64,000 bases of DNA from Delftia sp. PS-11 (GTDB lineage: Bacteria; Pseudomonadota; Gammaproteobacteria; Burkholderiales; Burkholderiaceae_C). The notes under the pieces were generated by a model. The model was not told where the DNA came from. It saw only the letters and a list, made by a program, of their open reading frames with translations, and searched no databases. Both the position numbers and the translations under genes were made by a program. Positions 36,849 to 48,210 of the stretch are shown in pieces (position 1 is the first letter of the stretch; every line of letters begins with the position of its first letter). The stretch spans positions 1-64,000 of the forward strand of contig NZ_JACSYA010000012.1 of the NCBI RefSeq assembly GCF_029870285.1, read 5' to 3'.

Positions 36849-38180
36849 ATGAATTCCGACGTGCCTTTTTCGCCGAGTCCACGCCTGCCTGCGTCTTCCG
36901 ATTCCCCGTCCGGCATGGGGCGCGTCAACCCACTCGCCGCGCTCATGCGCGCCACGCTGTGCTCGCTGGCGGTGGCAGGTGCGCTGGCGGCCTGCTCCAG
37001 GCAGGAAGCGGCGCCTGCGCCTGCCGCCAAGGCGGCGCCTGAGGTGGGCGTGGTCACGCTGAAAAAACAAAGCCAGCAGCTCGATGCCACGCTGCCGGGG
37101 CGTACGCGCGCCTCGCTGACGGCCGAGGTGCGGCCCCAGGTTTCTGGCATCGTGCAAAAGCGCCTGTTCACCGAAGGCGCCATGGTGCGCCAGGGCCAGC
37201 AGCTCTACCAGATCGATCCGGCTGCATTGCAGGCCACGGAGTCCAGCGCCCAGGCTGCCCTGGCCAAGGCCGAGGCCATCGCGCGCACGCAGGAGGCCAC
37301 GGCACGGCGCAATGCCGAGCTGGTCAAGATCGATGCCATCAGCCAGCAGGCCTTCGAGGAAAGCCAGGCGGCAGCAGCCCAGTCGCGTTCTGATGTGGCG
37401 GTGGCCAGGGCCAATCTGGAGACGGCGCGCATCAACCTCAAGTACAGCCGCATCGAGGCGCCGATCAGTGGCCGCATCAGCTTGTCTGCCGTGACGCCGG
37501 GCGCGCTGGTCACTGCCAACCAAGCCGATGCGCTGACCTCCATCGTTCAGCTCGATCCCATGTATGTGGACTTCACCCAGTCCAGCAGCGAACTGCTGCA
37601 GCTCAGGCGTGACCTGCAGGAAGGCCGCTTCCAGAAGGTGGAGGGCGACAAGGTGGCAGTGCGCATCCTGCTCGACGACGGCAGCGCCTACGCGCACCAG
37701 GGCAAGCTGCAGTTTGCGGGCGTGATCGTCAATGCGACCACCGGCACGGTGACCCTGCGTGCCACGGTGCCCAACCCCGACGGCGTGCTCATGCCCGGCA
37801 TGTATGTGCAGGCCCTGCTGCCCACGGGCCTGGCGCCCGATGCGCTGCTGGTGCCGCAGCAATCGGTGACGCGCGATCTGACCGGCAAGGCCAGCGTGCT
37901 GGTGGCCAAGGACGATGATGTGCTCGAAAAGCGCGCGGTGCAGATTGACCGGGCCGTGGGCAACCAGTGGCTGCTGCAAAGCGGTCTGGCAGCCGGCGAG
38001 CGCGTGGTGATTGATGGCTTCCAGCGCATCAAGCCCGGCGACAAGGTCCGCCCGGTGGAGGTCGATCTGAACGCCAAGGCGCAGGCCCGCAAGGCCAAGG
38101 CGGCTGAATCCCAGGCCAAGGCGCCTGCATCCGATGCAGCACCCGTGCCCGCGCCCGCGCCTGCGGCGTCCGCGAAGTAA
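36849..38180 (+). CDS. RND efflux periplasmic adaptor (AcrA/MexA type)
   Basis: A 443-residue membrane fusion protein. A lipobox-like 'ALAACSRQ' follows the N-terminal hydrophobic stretch, so it is likely lipid-anchored on the periplasmic side. The barrel-sandwich and hairpin segments ('AEVRPQVSGIVQKRLFTEGA', 'RINLKYSRIEAPISGRIS') are typical of AcrA. The C-terminus is an unusual Ala/Pro/Lys-rich tail. It is the first gene of a three-gene pump operon, 18 bp before the pump gene. It links the inner-membrane pump to the outer-membrane channel. Confidence 0.93.
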   Translation: MNSDVPFSPSPRLPASSDSPSGMGRVNPLAALMRATLCSLAVAGALAACSRQEAAPAPAAKAAPEVGVVTLKKQSQQLDATLPGRTRASLTAEVRPQVSGIVQKRLFTEGAMVRQGQQLYQIDPAALQATESSAQAALAKAEAIARTQEATARRNAELVKIDAISQQAFEESQAAAAQSRSDVAVARANLETARINLKYSRIEAPISGRISLSAVTPGALVTANQADALTSIVQLDPMYVDFTQSSSELLQLRRDLQEGRFQKVEGDKVAVRILLDDGSAYAHQGKLQFAGVIVNATTGTVTLRATVPNPDGVLMPGMYVQALLPTGLAPDALLVPQQSVTRDLTGKASVLVAKDDDVLEKRAVQIDRAVGNQWLLQSGLAAGERVVIDGFQRIKPGDKVRPVEVDLNAKAQARKAKAAESQAKAPASDAAPVPAPAPAASAK

Positions 38181-38198
38181 GCACCAAGGACGCGGTTC

Positions 38199-41100
38199 AT
38201 GGCTCAGTTCTTCATCAGCCGGCCCATCTTTGCCTGGGTCATCGCCATCATCATCATGCTGGGTGGCGCGCTGTCCATTTTCACGCTGCCGCTGGAGCAG
38301 TACCCGGACATCGCACCACCGCGTGTGACCATTACCGCCCAGTACACGGGCGCTTCGGCCGAAACGGTCGAAAACTCGGTGACCCAAGTCCTGGAGCAGC
38401 AGCTCAAGGGCATCGACAACATGCTCTACATGAGCTCCACCTCGGATGCCTCGGGACGCGGGCGCACCACGCTGACCTTCGCGCCGGGCACCAATATCGA
38501 CGTGGCCCAGGTGCAGGTGCAAAACAAGCTGCAGGCCGCCGTGAACCGGCTGCCCGACGCGGTCAAGAGCCGTGGGGTGACCGTCAACAAGGGCGGCCAG
38601 GATTTTCTGGTCACCTACAGCTTTTTCTCCAGGGACCCGGCGATGTCCGCGGTCGATATCGGCGATTTTCTGAGCAGCAATCTGATCGATGTGATCGGGC
38701 GCATGGATGGCGTGGGCGATGTCAACGTGTTCGGCACCAACTATGCGATGCGCATCTGGATGGACCCGGCCAAGCTGGAGAAGTACGCGCTGATGCCCTC
38801 TGATCTGGTCAATGCGCTCAACGCCCAGAATGCCCAGGTCTCGGCAGGCCAGCTGGGCGCATTGCCCGCCCGGGCCGACCAGCAGCTCAATGCCACCATC
38901 ACGGCTCGCACCAAGCTCAAGACTGTGGAGGAATTCGAGTCCATCGTGCTCAAGTCCTCGCTGGACGGCTCGGTGGTCACGATGAAGGATGTGGCGCGCG
39001 TGGAGCTGGGGGCCGACAACCTGACCATCAAGGCCAAGCTCAACGGCCTGCCTGGCGCGGGCATGGGCATCGTGCTGGCTGATGGCGCCAATGCCATGAA
39101 TGTGGCCGATGCGATTGCCGCCAAGCTGGCTGAGCTCAAGCCGTTCTTCCCCAACGAGATCGACTATTTCGTCAGCTCGGACTCCACGCCCTTTGTGCGC
39201 GCCTCCATCAAGGAGGTGGTCAGCGCCCTGGGCGAGGCCATGATCCTGGTGATCATCGTGATGTTCATCTTCCTGCAGAACCTGCGCGCCACGCTGATCC
39301 CCGCCATCGCCGTGCCGGTGGTGCTGCTGGGCACGTTCGGCGTGCTGTCACTGGCGGGCTATTCGATCAACACGCTGACCATGTTCGCCATGGTGCTGGC
39401 CATCGGCCTGCTGGTGGACGATGCCATCGTGGTGGTCGAGAACGTCGAGCGCGTGATGCACGAGACCGGCATGTCGCCCCGGCAGGCCACGCGTCAGTCC
39501 ATGCGCGAGATCACACCGGCCCTGGTGGGCATCGGCGTGACGCTGTCGGCCGTGTTCGTGCCCATGGCGTTCTTTGGCGGCTCCACGGGGGTGATCTACC
39601 GCCAGTTCTCCATCACCATCGTTGCTGCCATGGCGCTGTCGGTGTTCGTGGCGCTGACGCTCACGCCTGCGCTGTGCGCCACGCTGCTCAAGCCGCCCGC
39701 AGGCGGCGGCGCCGGGCATGAGCGCCCCATCCGCCGTGGCCTGCTGGGCCTGAACGACCGGTTTTTCCGCTGGTTCAACCACCACTTCGATGCCACGTCC
39801 GCGCGCTACCAGGGCACGGTGGCCTATACGCTGCGCCGCACCAAGCGCATGGTGCTGATCTTCATCGCCATCTGTGGCGCGGTCTGGCTGCTGATGGCGC
39901 GCCTGCCCACCTCCTTCCTGCCCGACGAAGACCAGGGCTTTGTCTTCGTCAACATCAACCTGCCCTCGGGCGCGGCCGATGCGCGGCTGCAGGATGTGCT
40001 GGACCAGGCGCGCGACTACTTTGCCAGGCAGCCCGATGTGCTGAGCTTCTACCAGGTCTCGGGACTGAACGGCGACCAGGCTTCGGCGCGCGCCTTCGTG
40101 CGCCTGAAGCCCTGGGAGGAGCGGCCGCTGCCCAGCCAGTCGGCCGCGCAGATCGCACACCGCGCCACCAAGGACCTGTCGGCCATCCGCGACGCCCGCG
40201 TGCTGGTGGTGCTGCCGCCTGCCGTGCGCGGCCTGGGCTCCAGCTCGGGCTTCAACTTCATGATCAAGGACATGAACGGACTGGGCCACCAGGCGCTGCT
40301 GCAGGCCAAGGACAAATTCCTGGCCGAGGCCCGCAAGCGCCCCGAGCTGGCCAACCTGCGCATGACCAATCTGGAGGACGCCAGCGAACTGCGCCTGCGC
40401 ATCGACGACCGCAAGGCCGCTGCGCTGGGACTGTCCTACGCTGACATCAACGGCGTGCTGTCCAGCGCCATGGGCGGCACCTATGTCAACGACTTCCTGA
40501 ACAACGAACGCGTCAAGCGCGTCTATATCCAGGGGGATGCGCCCTACCGCATGCTGCCCCAGGACATCGCCAGGTGGACCGTGCGCAACAGCAAGGGCGA
40601 GATGGTGCCTTTCAGCGCCTTCTCCAGCAGCTACTGGGCCTATGGCTCGCCCCAGCTCATGCGCTACAACGGCAACCCGGCCTATGAAATCGAAGGCCGC
40701 GCGGCGCCCGGCGTCAGCTCGGGCACGGCCATGCAGATCGTCGAGGACATCCTGCGTACGCTGCCGGCAGGCATCGGCTATGAATGGACCGGCGCCTCGC
40801 TGCAGGAGCGCCAGTCCGGCGCCCAGGCGCCGTTCCTGTACGCTGTCTCCATTCTTTTCGTGTTCCTGTGCCTGGCCGCGCTCTATGAAAGCTGGACCGT
40901 GCCCCTGTCGGTGATGCTGGCCGTGCCGCTGGGTGTGGTGGGCGCGCTGGCGGCCACCTACACGCGCGGGCTGACCAACGATGTGTACTTCCAGGTGGGC
41001 CTGCTGACCACGGTGGGCCTGGCCTCCAAGAACGCCATCCTGATCGTTGAGTTCGCCGTGCAGCTGCAGGAGCAGGGCAAGAGCATCTTCGATGCCGTGG

Positions 41101-41393
41101 TCGCCGCCGTGCGGCTGCGCCTGCGCCCCATCCTGATGACATCGCTGGCCTTCGGCTTTGGCGTCATCCCGCTGGCCATCGGCACAGGCGCTGGCGCTGG
41201 CGGGCGCAACGCCATCGGCACGGCCGTTCTCGGCGGCACGCTGGCCTCGACGGTGCTGGGCATTTTCCTGGTGCCGGTGTTCTTTCTGCTGATCCGCAGC
41301 TGGTTCAAGAGCCACTCGCGCACGCAGGGGGATGACGACAGCCCGCAGACCGCGACCGATACACCGCATACCGCCAAGGAGAGCGCAGCATGA
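38199..41393 (+). CDS. RND multidrug efflux pump (AcrB/MexB type)
   Basis: A 1064-residue inner-membrane trimer subunit with 12 helices and two large periplasmic loops. 'FFISRPIFAWVIAIIIMLGG' is the canonical start, 'GLLVDDAIVVVENVERVM' carries the two proton-relay aspartates of helix 4, and 'LASKNAILIVEFAVQLQEQG' is in helix 10 with the conserved lysine. It exports hydrophobic drugs and detergents with proton influx. The gene overlaps the outer-membrane factor gene by four bases. Confidence 0.95.
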   Translation: MAQFFISRPIFAWVIAIIIMLGGALSIFTLPLEQYPDIAPPRVTITAQYTGASAETVENSVTQVLEQQLKGIDNMLYMSSTSDASGRGRTTLTFAPGTNIDVAQVQVQNKLQAAVNRLPDAVKSRGVTVNKGGQDFLVTYSFFSRDPAMSAVDIGDFLSSNLIDVIGRMDGVGDVNVFGTNYAMRIWMDPAKLEKYALMPSDLVNALNAQNAQVSAGQLGALPARADQQLNATITARTKLKTVEEFESIVLKSSLDGSVVTMKDVARVELGADNLTIKAKLNGLPGAGMGIVLADGANAMNVADAIAAKLAELKPFFPNEIDYFVSSDSTPFVRASIKEVVSALGEAMILVIIVMFIFLQNLRATLIPAIAVPVVLLGTFGVLSLAGYSINTLTMFAMVLAIGLLVDDAIVVVENVERVMHETGMSPRQATRQSMREITPALVGIGVTLSAVFVPMAFFGGSTGVIYRQFSITIVAAMALSVFVALTLTPALCATLLKPPAGGGAGHERPIRRGLLGLNDRFFRWFNHHFDATSARYQGTVAYTLRRTKRMVLIFIAICGAVWLLMARLPTSFLPDEDQGFVFVNINLPSGAADARLQDVLDQARDYFARQPDVLSFYQVSGLNGDQASARAFVRLKPWEERPLPSQSAAQIAHRATKDLSAIRDARVLVVLPPAVRGLGSSSGFNFMIKDMNGLGHQALLQAKDKFLAEARKRPELANLRMTNLEDASELRLRIDDRKAAALGLSYADINGVLSSAMGGTYVNDFLNNERVKRVYIQGDAPYRMLPQDIARWTVRNSKGEMVPFSAFSSSYWAYGSPQLMRYNGNPAYEIEGRAAPGVSSGTAMQIVEDILRTLPAGIGYEWTGASLQERQSGAQAPFLYAVSILFVFLCLAALYESWTVPLSVMLAVPLGVVGALAATYTRGLTNDVYFQVGLLTTVGLASKNAILIVEFAVQLQEQGKSIFDAVVAAVRLRLRPILMTSLAFGFGVIPLAIGTGAGAGGRNAIGTAVLGGTLASTVLGIFLVPVFFLLIRSWFKSHSRTQGDDDSPQTATDTPHTAKESAA

Positions 41394-42844
41394 GGCGCCG
41401 CATGAACTCTGTCCCTGTGGTGGCCATATCCGCCGCTCTGGCTGCGCTGCTGGCAGGCTGCAATCTTGCGCCCGCACACCGCACGCCTGATCTGCCCGTG
41501 CCCGCAACGGTGGGTATGCAGGCCACCGACTCCGCACAGGCCGACGCAGCCAGCCTGCAGGCAGCGGCGGCGCTGGGCTGGGTGCAGTCGTCCCAGCTGC
41601 GCGAGGTGATTGCCCTGGCGCTGACCCACAACCGCGACCTGCGCGTGGCCGTGGAAAACATCGAAAAGGCACGTGCCCAGTACGGCATCACCCGTGCTGA
41701 CCTGCTGCCCACGGTCAATGCCCAGGCCCAGGCCAACCGCACGCGCACGGCTGCTGCCATGACCAGCGCCACCCAGGCAGCGTCGGTCAGCACCCAGTAC
41801 ACGGCCCAGCTCGGCTTTGCCAGCTATGAAATCGACCTGTGGGGCCGCGTGCGCAACCTGAGCGAAGCCGCGCTGCAGCAGTTTCTGCAAAGCGAGCACA
41901 ACCGGCGCAATGTGCAGCTCGGCCTGGTGGCCGATGTGGCCAATGCCTGGCTGACGCTGGCCACCGATCAGGCGCGACTGCAACTGGCCCGCGACACCCT
42001 GGCCAGCCGCGAAAAAGCCTACGAGCTGACGCGCCGCATGCACGCCATCGGCTCGACCTCGGGCCTGGTGCTGGCCCAGAACCAGACCACGGTGGACACG
42101 GCGCGTGGCGATGTGGCCAGCTTTACCGCCCAGGTGGAGCGCGACCGCAATGCGCTGCAGCTGCTGGTTGGCGGTCCGCTGCCGCAGGCCCTGCTGCCCG
42201 ATGCACAGGTACTGACAGGCGCGCAGGCACCCGCAGCCCTGCTGCCCGTGCCGGTCCCCCTGCCATCCAGCGTGCTGCTGGCGCGGCCCGACATCCAGGC
42301 AGCCGAAAGCAGCCTGCGCGCCATGCAGGCCAGCATCGGCGCTGCGCGCGCCGCCATGTTCCCGACCATCAGCCTCACGGCCAATATCGGCACGGGCAGT
42401 CGCGAACTCGACAGCCTGTTCGGCGGCAGCAGCAGCACCTGGAGCTTCATCCCCCTGGTGCGCCTGCCCATCTTCGATGCGGGCCGCAACCGCGCAGGCG
42501 TGCAGGTGGCCGAGGCCAACCAGCGCATTGCCGTGGCCCAGTACGACAAGGCGGTGCAGACCGCGTTCCGCGAAACCGCCGATGCCCTGGCCGACCGCGC
42601 ACAATGGCAGGAGCGCCTGGCCGCGCAGTCCAGTCTGGTGGCGGCCACGCAAAAGGCCTTTGACCTGTCCGAGGCCCGCTTCAAGGCCGGCGTGGACAAT
42701 TACCTGACGGTGCTGGACGCGCAGCGCAGCCTCTATACGGCCCAGCAGGCGCTGATCGGCCTGCGCCTGTCCGAGCAGCTCAACCGCGTGACCCTGTGGA
42801 AGGTGCTGGGCGGCGAGCCTGTGCAGGCGCCAGCCGGCGGCTGA
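41390..42844 (+). CDS. RND efflux outer-membrane lipoprotein channel (OprM/NodT type)
   Basis: A 484-residue outer-membrane factor. A lipobox 'ALLAGC' marks a lipoprotein, and both halves of the OEP repeat are present ('ALTHNRDLRVAVENIEKARA', 'ARLQLARDTLASREKAYEL', 'YLTVLDAQRSLYTAQQAL'). It forms the trimeric exit duct of the tripartite pump. Its ATG overlaps the pump stop (ATGA), giving coupled translation. It ends 65 bp before the next gene, with a hairpin at 42866-42884. Confidence 0.94.
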   Translation: MRRRMNSVPVVAISAALAALLAGCNLAPAHRTPDLPVPATVGMQATDSAQADAASLQAAAALGWVQSSQLREVIALALTHNRDLRVAVENIEKARAQYGITRADLLPTVNAQAQANRTRTAAAMTSATQAASVSTQYTAQLGFASYEIDLWGRVRNLSEAALQQFLQSEHNRRNVQLGLVADVANAWLTLATDQARLQLARDTLASREKAYELTRRMHAIGSTSGLVLAQNQTTVDTARGDVASFTAQVERDRNALQLLVGGPLPQALLPDAQVLTGAQAPAALLPVPVPLPSSVLLARPDIQAAESSLRAMQASIGAARAAMFPTISLTANIGTGSRELDSLFGGSSSTWSFIPLVRLPIFDAGRNRAGVQVAEANQRIAVAQYDKAVQTAFRETADALADRAQWQERLAAQSSLVAATQKAFDLSEARFKAGVDNYLTVLDAQRSLYTAQQALIGLRLSEQLNRVTLWKVLGGEPVQAPAGG

Positions 42845-42865
42845 GGAACTGCGGTGTATTCTGTG

Positions 42866-42884
42866 GGGCCGGCCGATCCGGCCC
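42866..42884 (+). terminator. GC-rich hairpin after the RND operon
   Basis: GGGCCGG and CCGGCCC pair perfectly around the loop CCGAT, 21 bp after the channel stop codon. There is no T-run, so termination is uncertain. Confidence 0.35.
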
Positions 42885-42909
42885 TGCAATGCATTGCGCC
42901 CTGACCACG

Positions 42910-43239
42910 ATGAGCCCCTTTGCCCACACTCCCGAACCCCCTTACTACGCCGTCATCTTCTCGTCGCGCCGCAAGGCGGTGGATGATGATGGCTACGGCC
43001 TCATGGCCCAGCGCATGATAGATCTGGCTGCCCGGCAGCCCGGCTTTCTGGGCGCCGAGAGCACGCGCGGCGAGGACGGATTCGGCATCACCGTGTCGTA
43101 CTGGTCCTCGGATGAGGCCATCACGCGCTGGAAGCGCGATGCCGAGCACCTGGCAGCCCAGCGGCTGGGCAAAGACGTCTGGTACGAGCACTACGAGCTG
43201 CGCGTGGCCCGCGTGGAGCGCGCCTACGGCAAGCGCTGA
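42910..43239 (+). CDS. Antibiotic biosynthesis monooxygenase (ABM)-like protein
   Basis: A 109-residue dimeric ferredoxin-like fold. 'YYAVIFSSRRKAVDDDGYGL', 'AARQPGFLGAESTRGEDGFG' and 'VSYWSSDEAITRWKRDAEHL' match the heme-degrading/ABM family of small stress-related proteins. The exact reaction is unknown; relatives protect against reactive carbonyls or degrade quinols. The end overlaps the DUF72 gene by 16 bases in convergent orientation. The start at 42910 is preferred over an ATG at 42889. Confidence 0.8.
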   Translation: MSPFAHTPEPPYYAVIFSSRRKAVDDDGYGLMAQRMIDLAARQPGFLGAESTRGEDGFGITVSYWSSDEAITRWKRDAEHLAAQRLGKDVWYEHYELRVARVERAYGKR

Positions 43240-44291
43240 GGCGCAGCCGCTGCCAGCTCGGCCACAGCCTGGGCCAGCAGGGCGATGGAGCGCGGCGCGC
43301 AACCCTCGGCATCGTTGCTGATGGTCACGAACGCCGGCTGCCCGCGCCCGGTGATGCCGGCAATGGTTTTGGCCAGCACGGCGCGAGTGTGCGGATCAGG
43401 GCTGCGGATTTCGTCGAAAGGCTCGTGCTTTTTCTGCGCATCCGGGTAGCCATAGGCGCCGAACTCGCGGTTCAGGTTCCAGCGGCACACCAGGGGCGTG
43501 GGCCACAGCAGGCGCAAGGTCTTGAGCTGTTCCTCGATGGGCGGCATCTTGCCGTGCAGGCCCAGGCACAGGGTGGCGCCGGCTGCGCGCAGGGTGGTTG
43601 CCAGGTGCGGTGTCAGCAGCTCAGGGTCGCGCACCTCGACGGCCACGATGACCTGCGGCCCTAGAGGGTGTGCCGCCAGCGCCGCGCGCACGGCCTCCAG
43701 CATGGCCTGCAGCCGTGCCAGCAGCTGCGCGGGACGGCTCAGCAGGCCCCAGGTCAGCGGACTGAGCTGGAACACCAGCGCCCCCAGCTTCTCGCCCAGT
43801 CCTTCGAGCGCAGGCCCGACGAAGCTGGACACGGCCAGTTCCGGCTGCAGAAAGGCCGGATTCAGCGACTGGCCCCTGCCATCCTCGCTGCGCACCTGGG
43901 CATCGGTCACGGCCGAGGGGCACTTGAGCACAAAACGGAACCCGGTCGGCACCTGCCCCGCATAGGCCGCGTACTGGCTGGCCGTCAGCGGCCGCCAGAA
44001 GCTGCGGTCCACGCAGACCGTGCGCATCAGCGGATGCTGGCCATAGGCCTGCAGGCCGTTCTTGGACAGCACGCTGGCGTCATAGGCGCCATCCCAGACC
44101 AGTCCCGCCCAGCCGGGGTAGGACCAGGTGGACACGCCCATGCGCAGGCCTGCCGGAAGCTGGCCGGCCAGCGCCTGCCATTGCAGGGCATCGGGGGCAA
44201 GCCGCACACCGGCACCCGCCTTGCCAGGGGCAGGACAAGGAGCCGGGGAGGGCGCAGCGCTGGGGGCAGGGCCGAACAGATCGTCTTGCAT
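43224..44291 (-). CDS. DUF72-family protein (YecE-like)
   Basis: A 355-residue TIM-barrel protein. The DUF72 hallmarks are 'GVSTWSYPGWAGLVWDGAYD' near the N-terminus, 'FRFVLKCPSAVTD' and 'VEVRDPELL'. It carries an extra proline-rich N-terminus ('FGPAPSAAPSPAPCPAPGK') after a 'MQDDLF' start. The function is unproven in the family. It is divergent from tex with an 80-bp gap that must hold both promoters. Confidence 0.88.
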   Translation of the reverse strand: MQDDLFGPAPSAAPSPAPCPAPGKAGAGVRLAPDALQWQALAGQLPAGLRMGVSTWSYPGWAGLVWDGAYDASVLSKNGLQAYGQHPLMRTVCVDRSFWRPLTASQYAAYAGQVPTGFRFVLKCPSAVTDAQVRSEDGRGQSLNPAFLQPELAVSSFVGPALEGLGEKLGALVFQLSPLTWGLLSRPAQLLARLQAMLEAVRAALAAHPLGPQVIVAVEVRDPELLTPHLATTLRAAGATLCLGLHGKMPPIEEQLKTLRLLWPTPLVCRWNLNREFGAYGYPDAQKKHEPFDEIRSPDPHTRAVLAKTIAGITGRGQPAFVTISNDAEGCAPRSIALLAQAVAELAAAAPQRLP

Positions 44292-44371
44292 GGTCGGTAG
44301 TGGCCATTGTCCACGATGCGTGTGGCACACTTGACCGCTTTCCGGATTTCACGCCACGGGGCGCCTGTCGA

Positions 44372-46729
<2,358 letters not shown>

Positions 46730-46733
46730 TGCC

Positions 46734-47573
46734 ATGAGGGAACACGCGCTGGATCTGCCGACCCTGGTGGCACTGCCCCTGGCGCTGCCATCGCAGCCGC
46801 GCGTCGTGGCCCTGCTGATGCGCGAACTGCTGCCCGAATTGCCCAATCTGCGCCGCCTGAGCCAGCTGTTCGCCGCCGACCCCGCTCTGGCCGCGCAACT
46901 GCTGGCCCTGGCCAACGGGCCATTGTTCGGCATGGCGCGCTGTGTCACGGGCATTCCCGAAGCGCTGGCGCTGGTGGCGCCTGCCCAGCTGCGCCCCATC
47001 GTGCAGACCGCGCCCCTGGGTCTGGGCGCGCATGCCGTGCCGGGCATGGTGATGGCCGCATTCTGGCGCTACAGCCTGGATGCGGCACGCATGGCACGGG
47101 CCCTGGCCACGACAGTGCAGGCCAGCCCCACGGCTGCCTATGCGGCCGGCCTGCTGCATGGCCTGGGAGAGCTGACCATGCACCTGGGCGACCCCGACCG
47201 CGCCATGGCCCTTTCCAAGCTCTTTGGCCCGCTGGACCCGCGCCGCGCCGACCTGGAGCTGCGCATGTGCGGCTATGCCTACAGCCATGTGAGCGCGGCG
47301 CTGGCCCGGCTCTGGAGCCTGCCGCCGCTGCTGGCCGATGCGCTGGAGCACATGCATGCGCCGATGGCGCAGCCGGTCTTCGATCCGCTGGCCGGTGTGC
47401 TGCATATCGCTGTCTGGCGCGCCCGCTCGCGTGAATTGCAGTGGGACGAGCGCGCGCTGGCCGTCTCCTTCCCAGGCGAGGTCGGCGTGGCCCTGGGCCT
47501 GGACATCGACATGGTGCTGCGCCAGGACCCCATCGACTGGCATGCCGACACGGGCCTGGACGTGCTGCTGTAG
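46734..47573 (+). CDS. HDOD-domain protein
   Basis: A 279-residue protein with an HDOD domain ('LPSQPRVVALLMRELLPELP', 'ALAAQLLALANGPLFGM', 'YAAGLLHGLGELTM'). HDOD proteins are inactive relatives of HD phosphohydrolases that act in signalling. The ATG lies four bases after the tex stop, so they are probably co-transcribed. The stop codon TAG (47571-47573) is formed by the left end of the palindromic element; without the insertion the sequence would read TAA. So the protein length seems unchanged. Confidence 0.82.
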   Translation: MREHALDLPTLVALPLALPSQPRVVALLMRELLPELPNLRRLSQLFAADPALAAQLLALANGPLFGMARCVTGIPEALALVAPAQLRPIVQTAPLGLGAHAVPGMVMAAFWRYSLDAARMARALATTVQASPTAAYAAGLLHGLGELTMHLGDPDRAMALSKLFGPLDPRRADLELRMCGYAYSHVSAALARLWSLPPLLADALEHMHAPMAQPVFDPLAGVLHIAVWRARSRELQWDERALAVSFPGEVGVALGLDIDMVLRQDPIDWHADTGLDVLL

Positions 47574-47702
47574 GGCCTGCTCACACTGCACTGATCTGAG
47601 GTCGCGAAGCAGTCTGCCAGCGTGCCAATCAAGGCGCGTGTGCGCCTTGCATCTGGCCCCGCTGCCGGGCAACGCGATCCCCAGATCAGTGTGAACAGGC
47701 CC
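47573..47702. mobile_element. 130-bp palindromic element with TA flanks
   Basis: The ends TAGGGCCTGCTCACACTG (47571-47588) and its counterpart TAGGGCCTGTTCACACTG (reverse complement of 47687-47704) match at 17 of 18 positions. The left arm has a CACTG tandem duplication not seen in the right. The centre is another perfect palindrome, CAAGGCGC-GTGT-GCGCCTTG (47630-47649). TA flanks both ends, as for elements that use TA target sites. It supplies TAG stop codons to both flanking genes and could fold into a strong hairpin that terminates transcription from both sides. Confidence 0.75.
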
Positions 47703-48205
47703 TAATCTTTCTCTGCAGCCGTTTTTGCCAACCGTGCCTGTTCCCTGACCCATTCCCGGCTTTTGCCACGCACGCACCAGTCGGGGTTCTTGACCCAGTC
47801 CGTGAAATACATGTTGGGGTGGCCTTCAAGGATATTGCAACGGGTATAGCCGAGCTTGGGCATGGCGTAATATTGCAATGGAGTTGTAATAAAAATACAA
47901 AATAATAATAATATTAACCCAAGATATGTTAATCTGATTAAAATTATTTCAATTTTATTTCTATTGAAATTTTTAAAATTCATTGATCTGCAAATTAATC
48001 CATATATTAATATTGGGCAAAATATTATTACGTAAATTGATATTGGTGAAAAAGGTGTTATTCTTATTGAAGAATATCTTTTCGTAATTTCTATAATTGT
48101 TATTATTACTGAATCAATAAAAATGAATATTCCTGAAGATAAAAGAAAAATTAGTAAAGGTATTCCCCATAGTGACATGATCCTTATTTTCTTTAATTCA
48201 TTCAT
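47702..48205 (-). CDS. Very AT-rich four-helix membrane protein, candidate immunity protein
   Basis: A 167-residue protein with about four membrane helices and a soluble tail. The tail 'FTDWVKNPDWCVRGKSREWV' (residues about 134-153) resembles DUF1240-type proteins, several of which sit next to toxin genes. GC is roughly 25 percent over 47880-48200 and near 55 percent in the last 55 codons, a sharp mosaic. The ATG lies five bases after the stop of the upstream gene, so both are co-transcribed. The stop codon is formed by the palindromic element. By position and topology I suggest it protects against its neighbour; this is inference. Confidence 0.65.
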   Translation of the reverse strand: MNELKKIRIMSLWGIPLLIFLLSSGIFIFIDSVIITIIEITKRYSSIRITPFSPISIYVIIFCPILIYGLICRSMNFKNFNRNKIEIILIRLTYLGLILLLFCIFITTPLQYYAMPKLGYTRCNILEGHPNMYFTDWVKNPDWCVRGKSREWVREQARLAKTAAEKD

Positions 48206-48210
48206 ATTGA

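Noticed and set aside
39348..41672. 774-codon minus-strand frame across the RND pump gene
   Set aside because: His/Gln/Gly-rich shadow of the pump gene with no family features.
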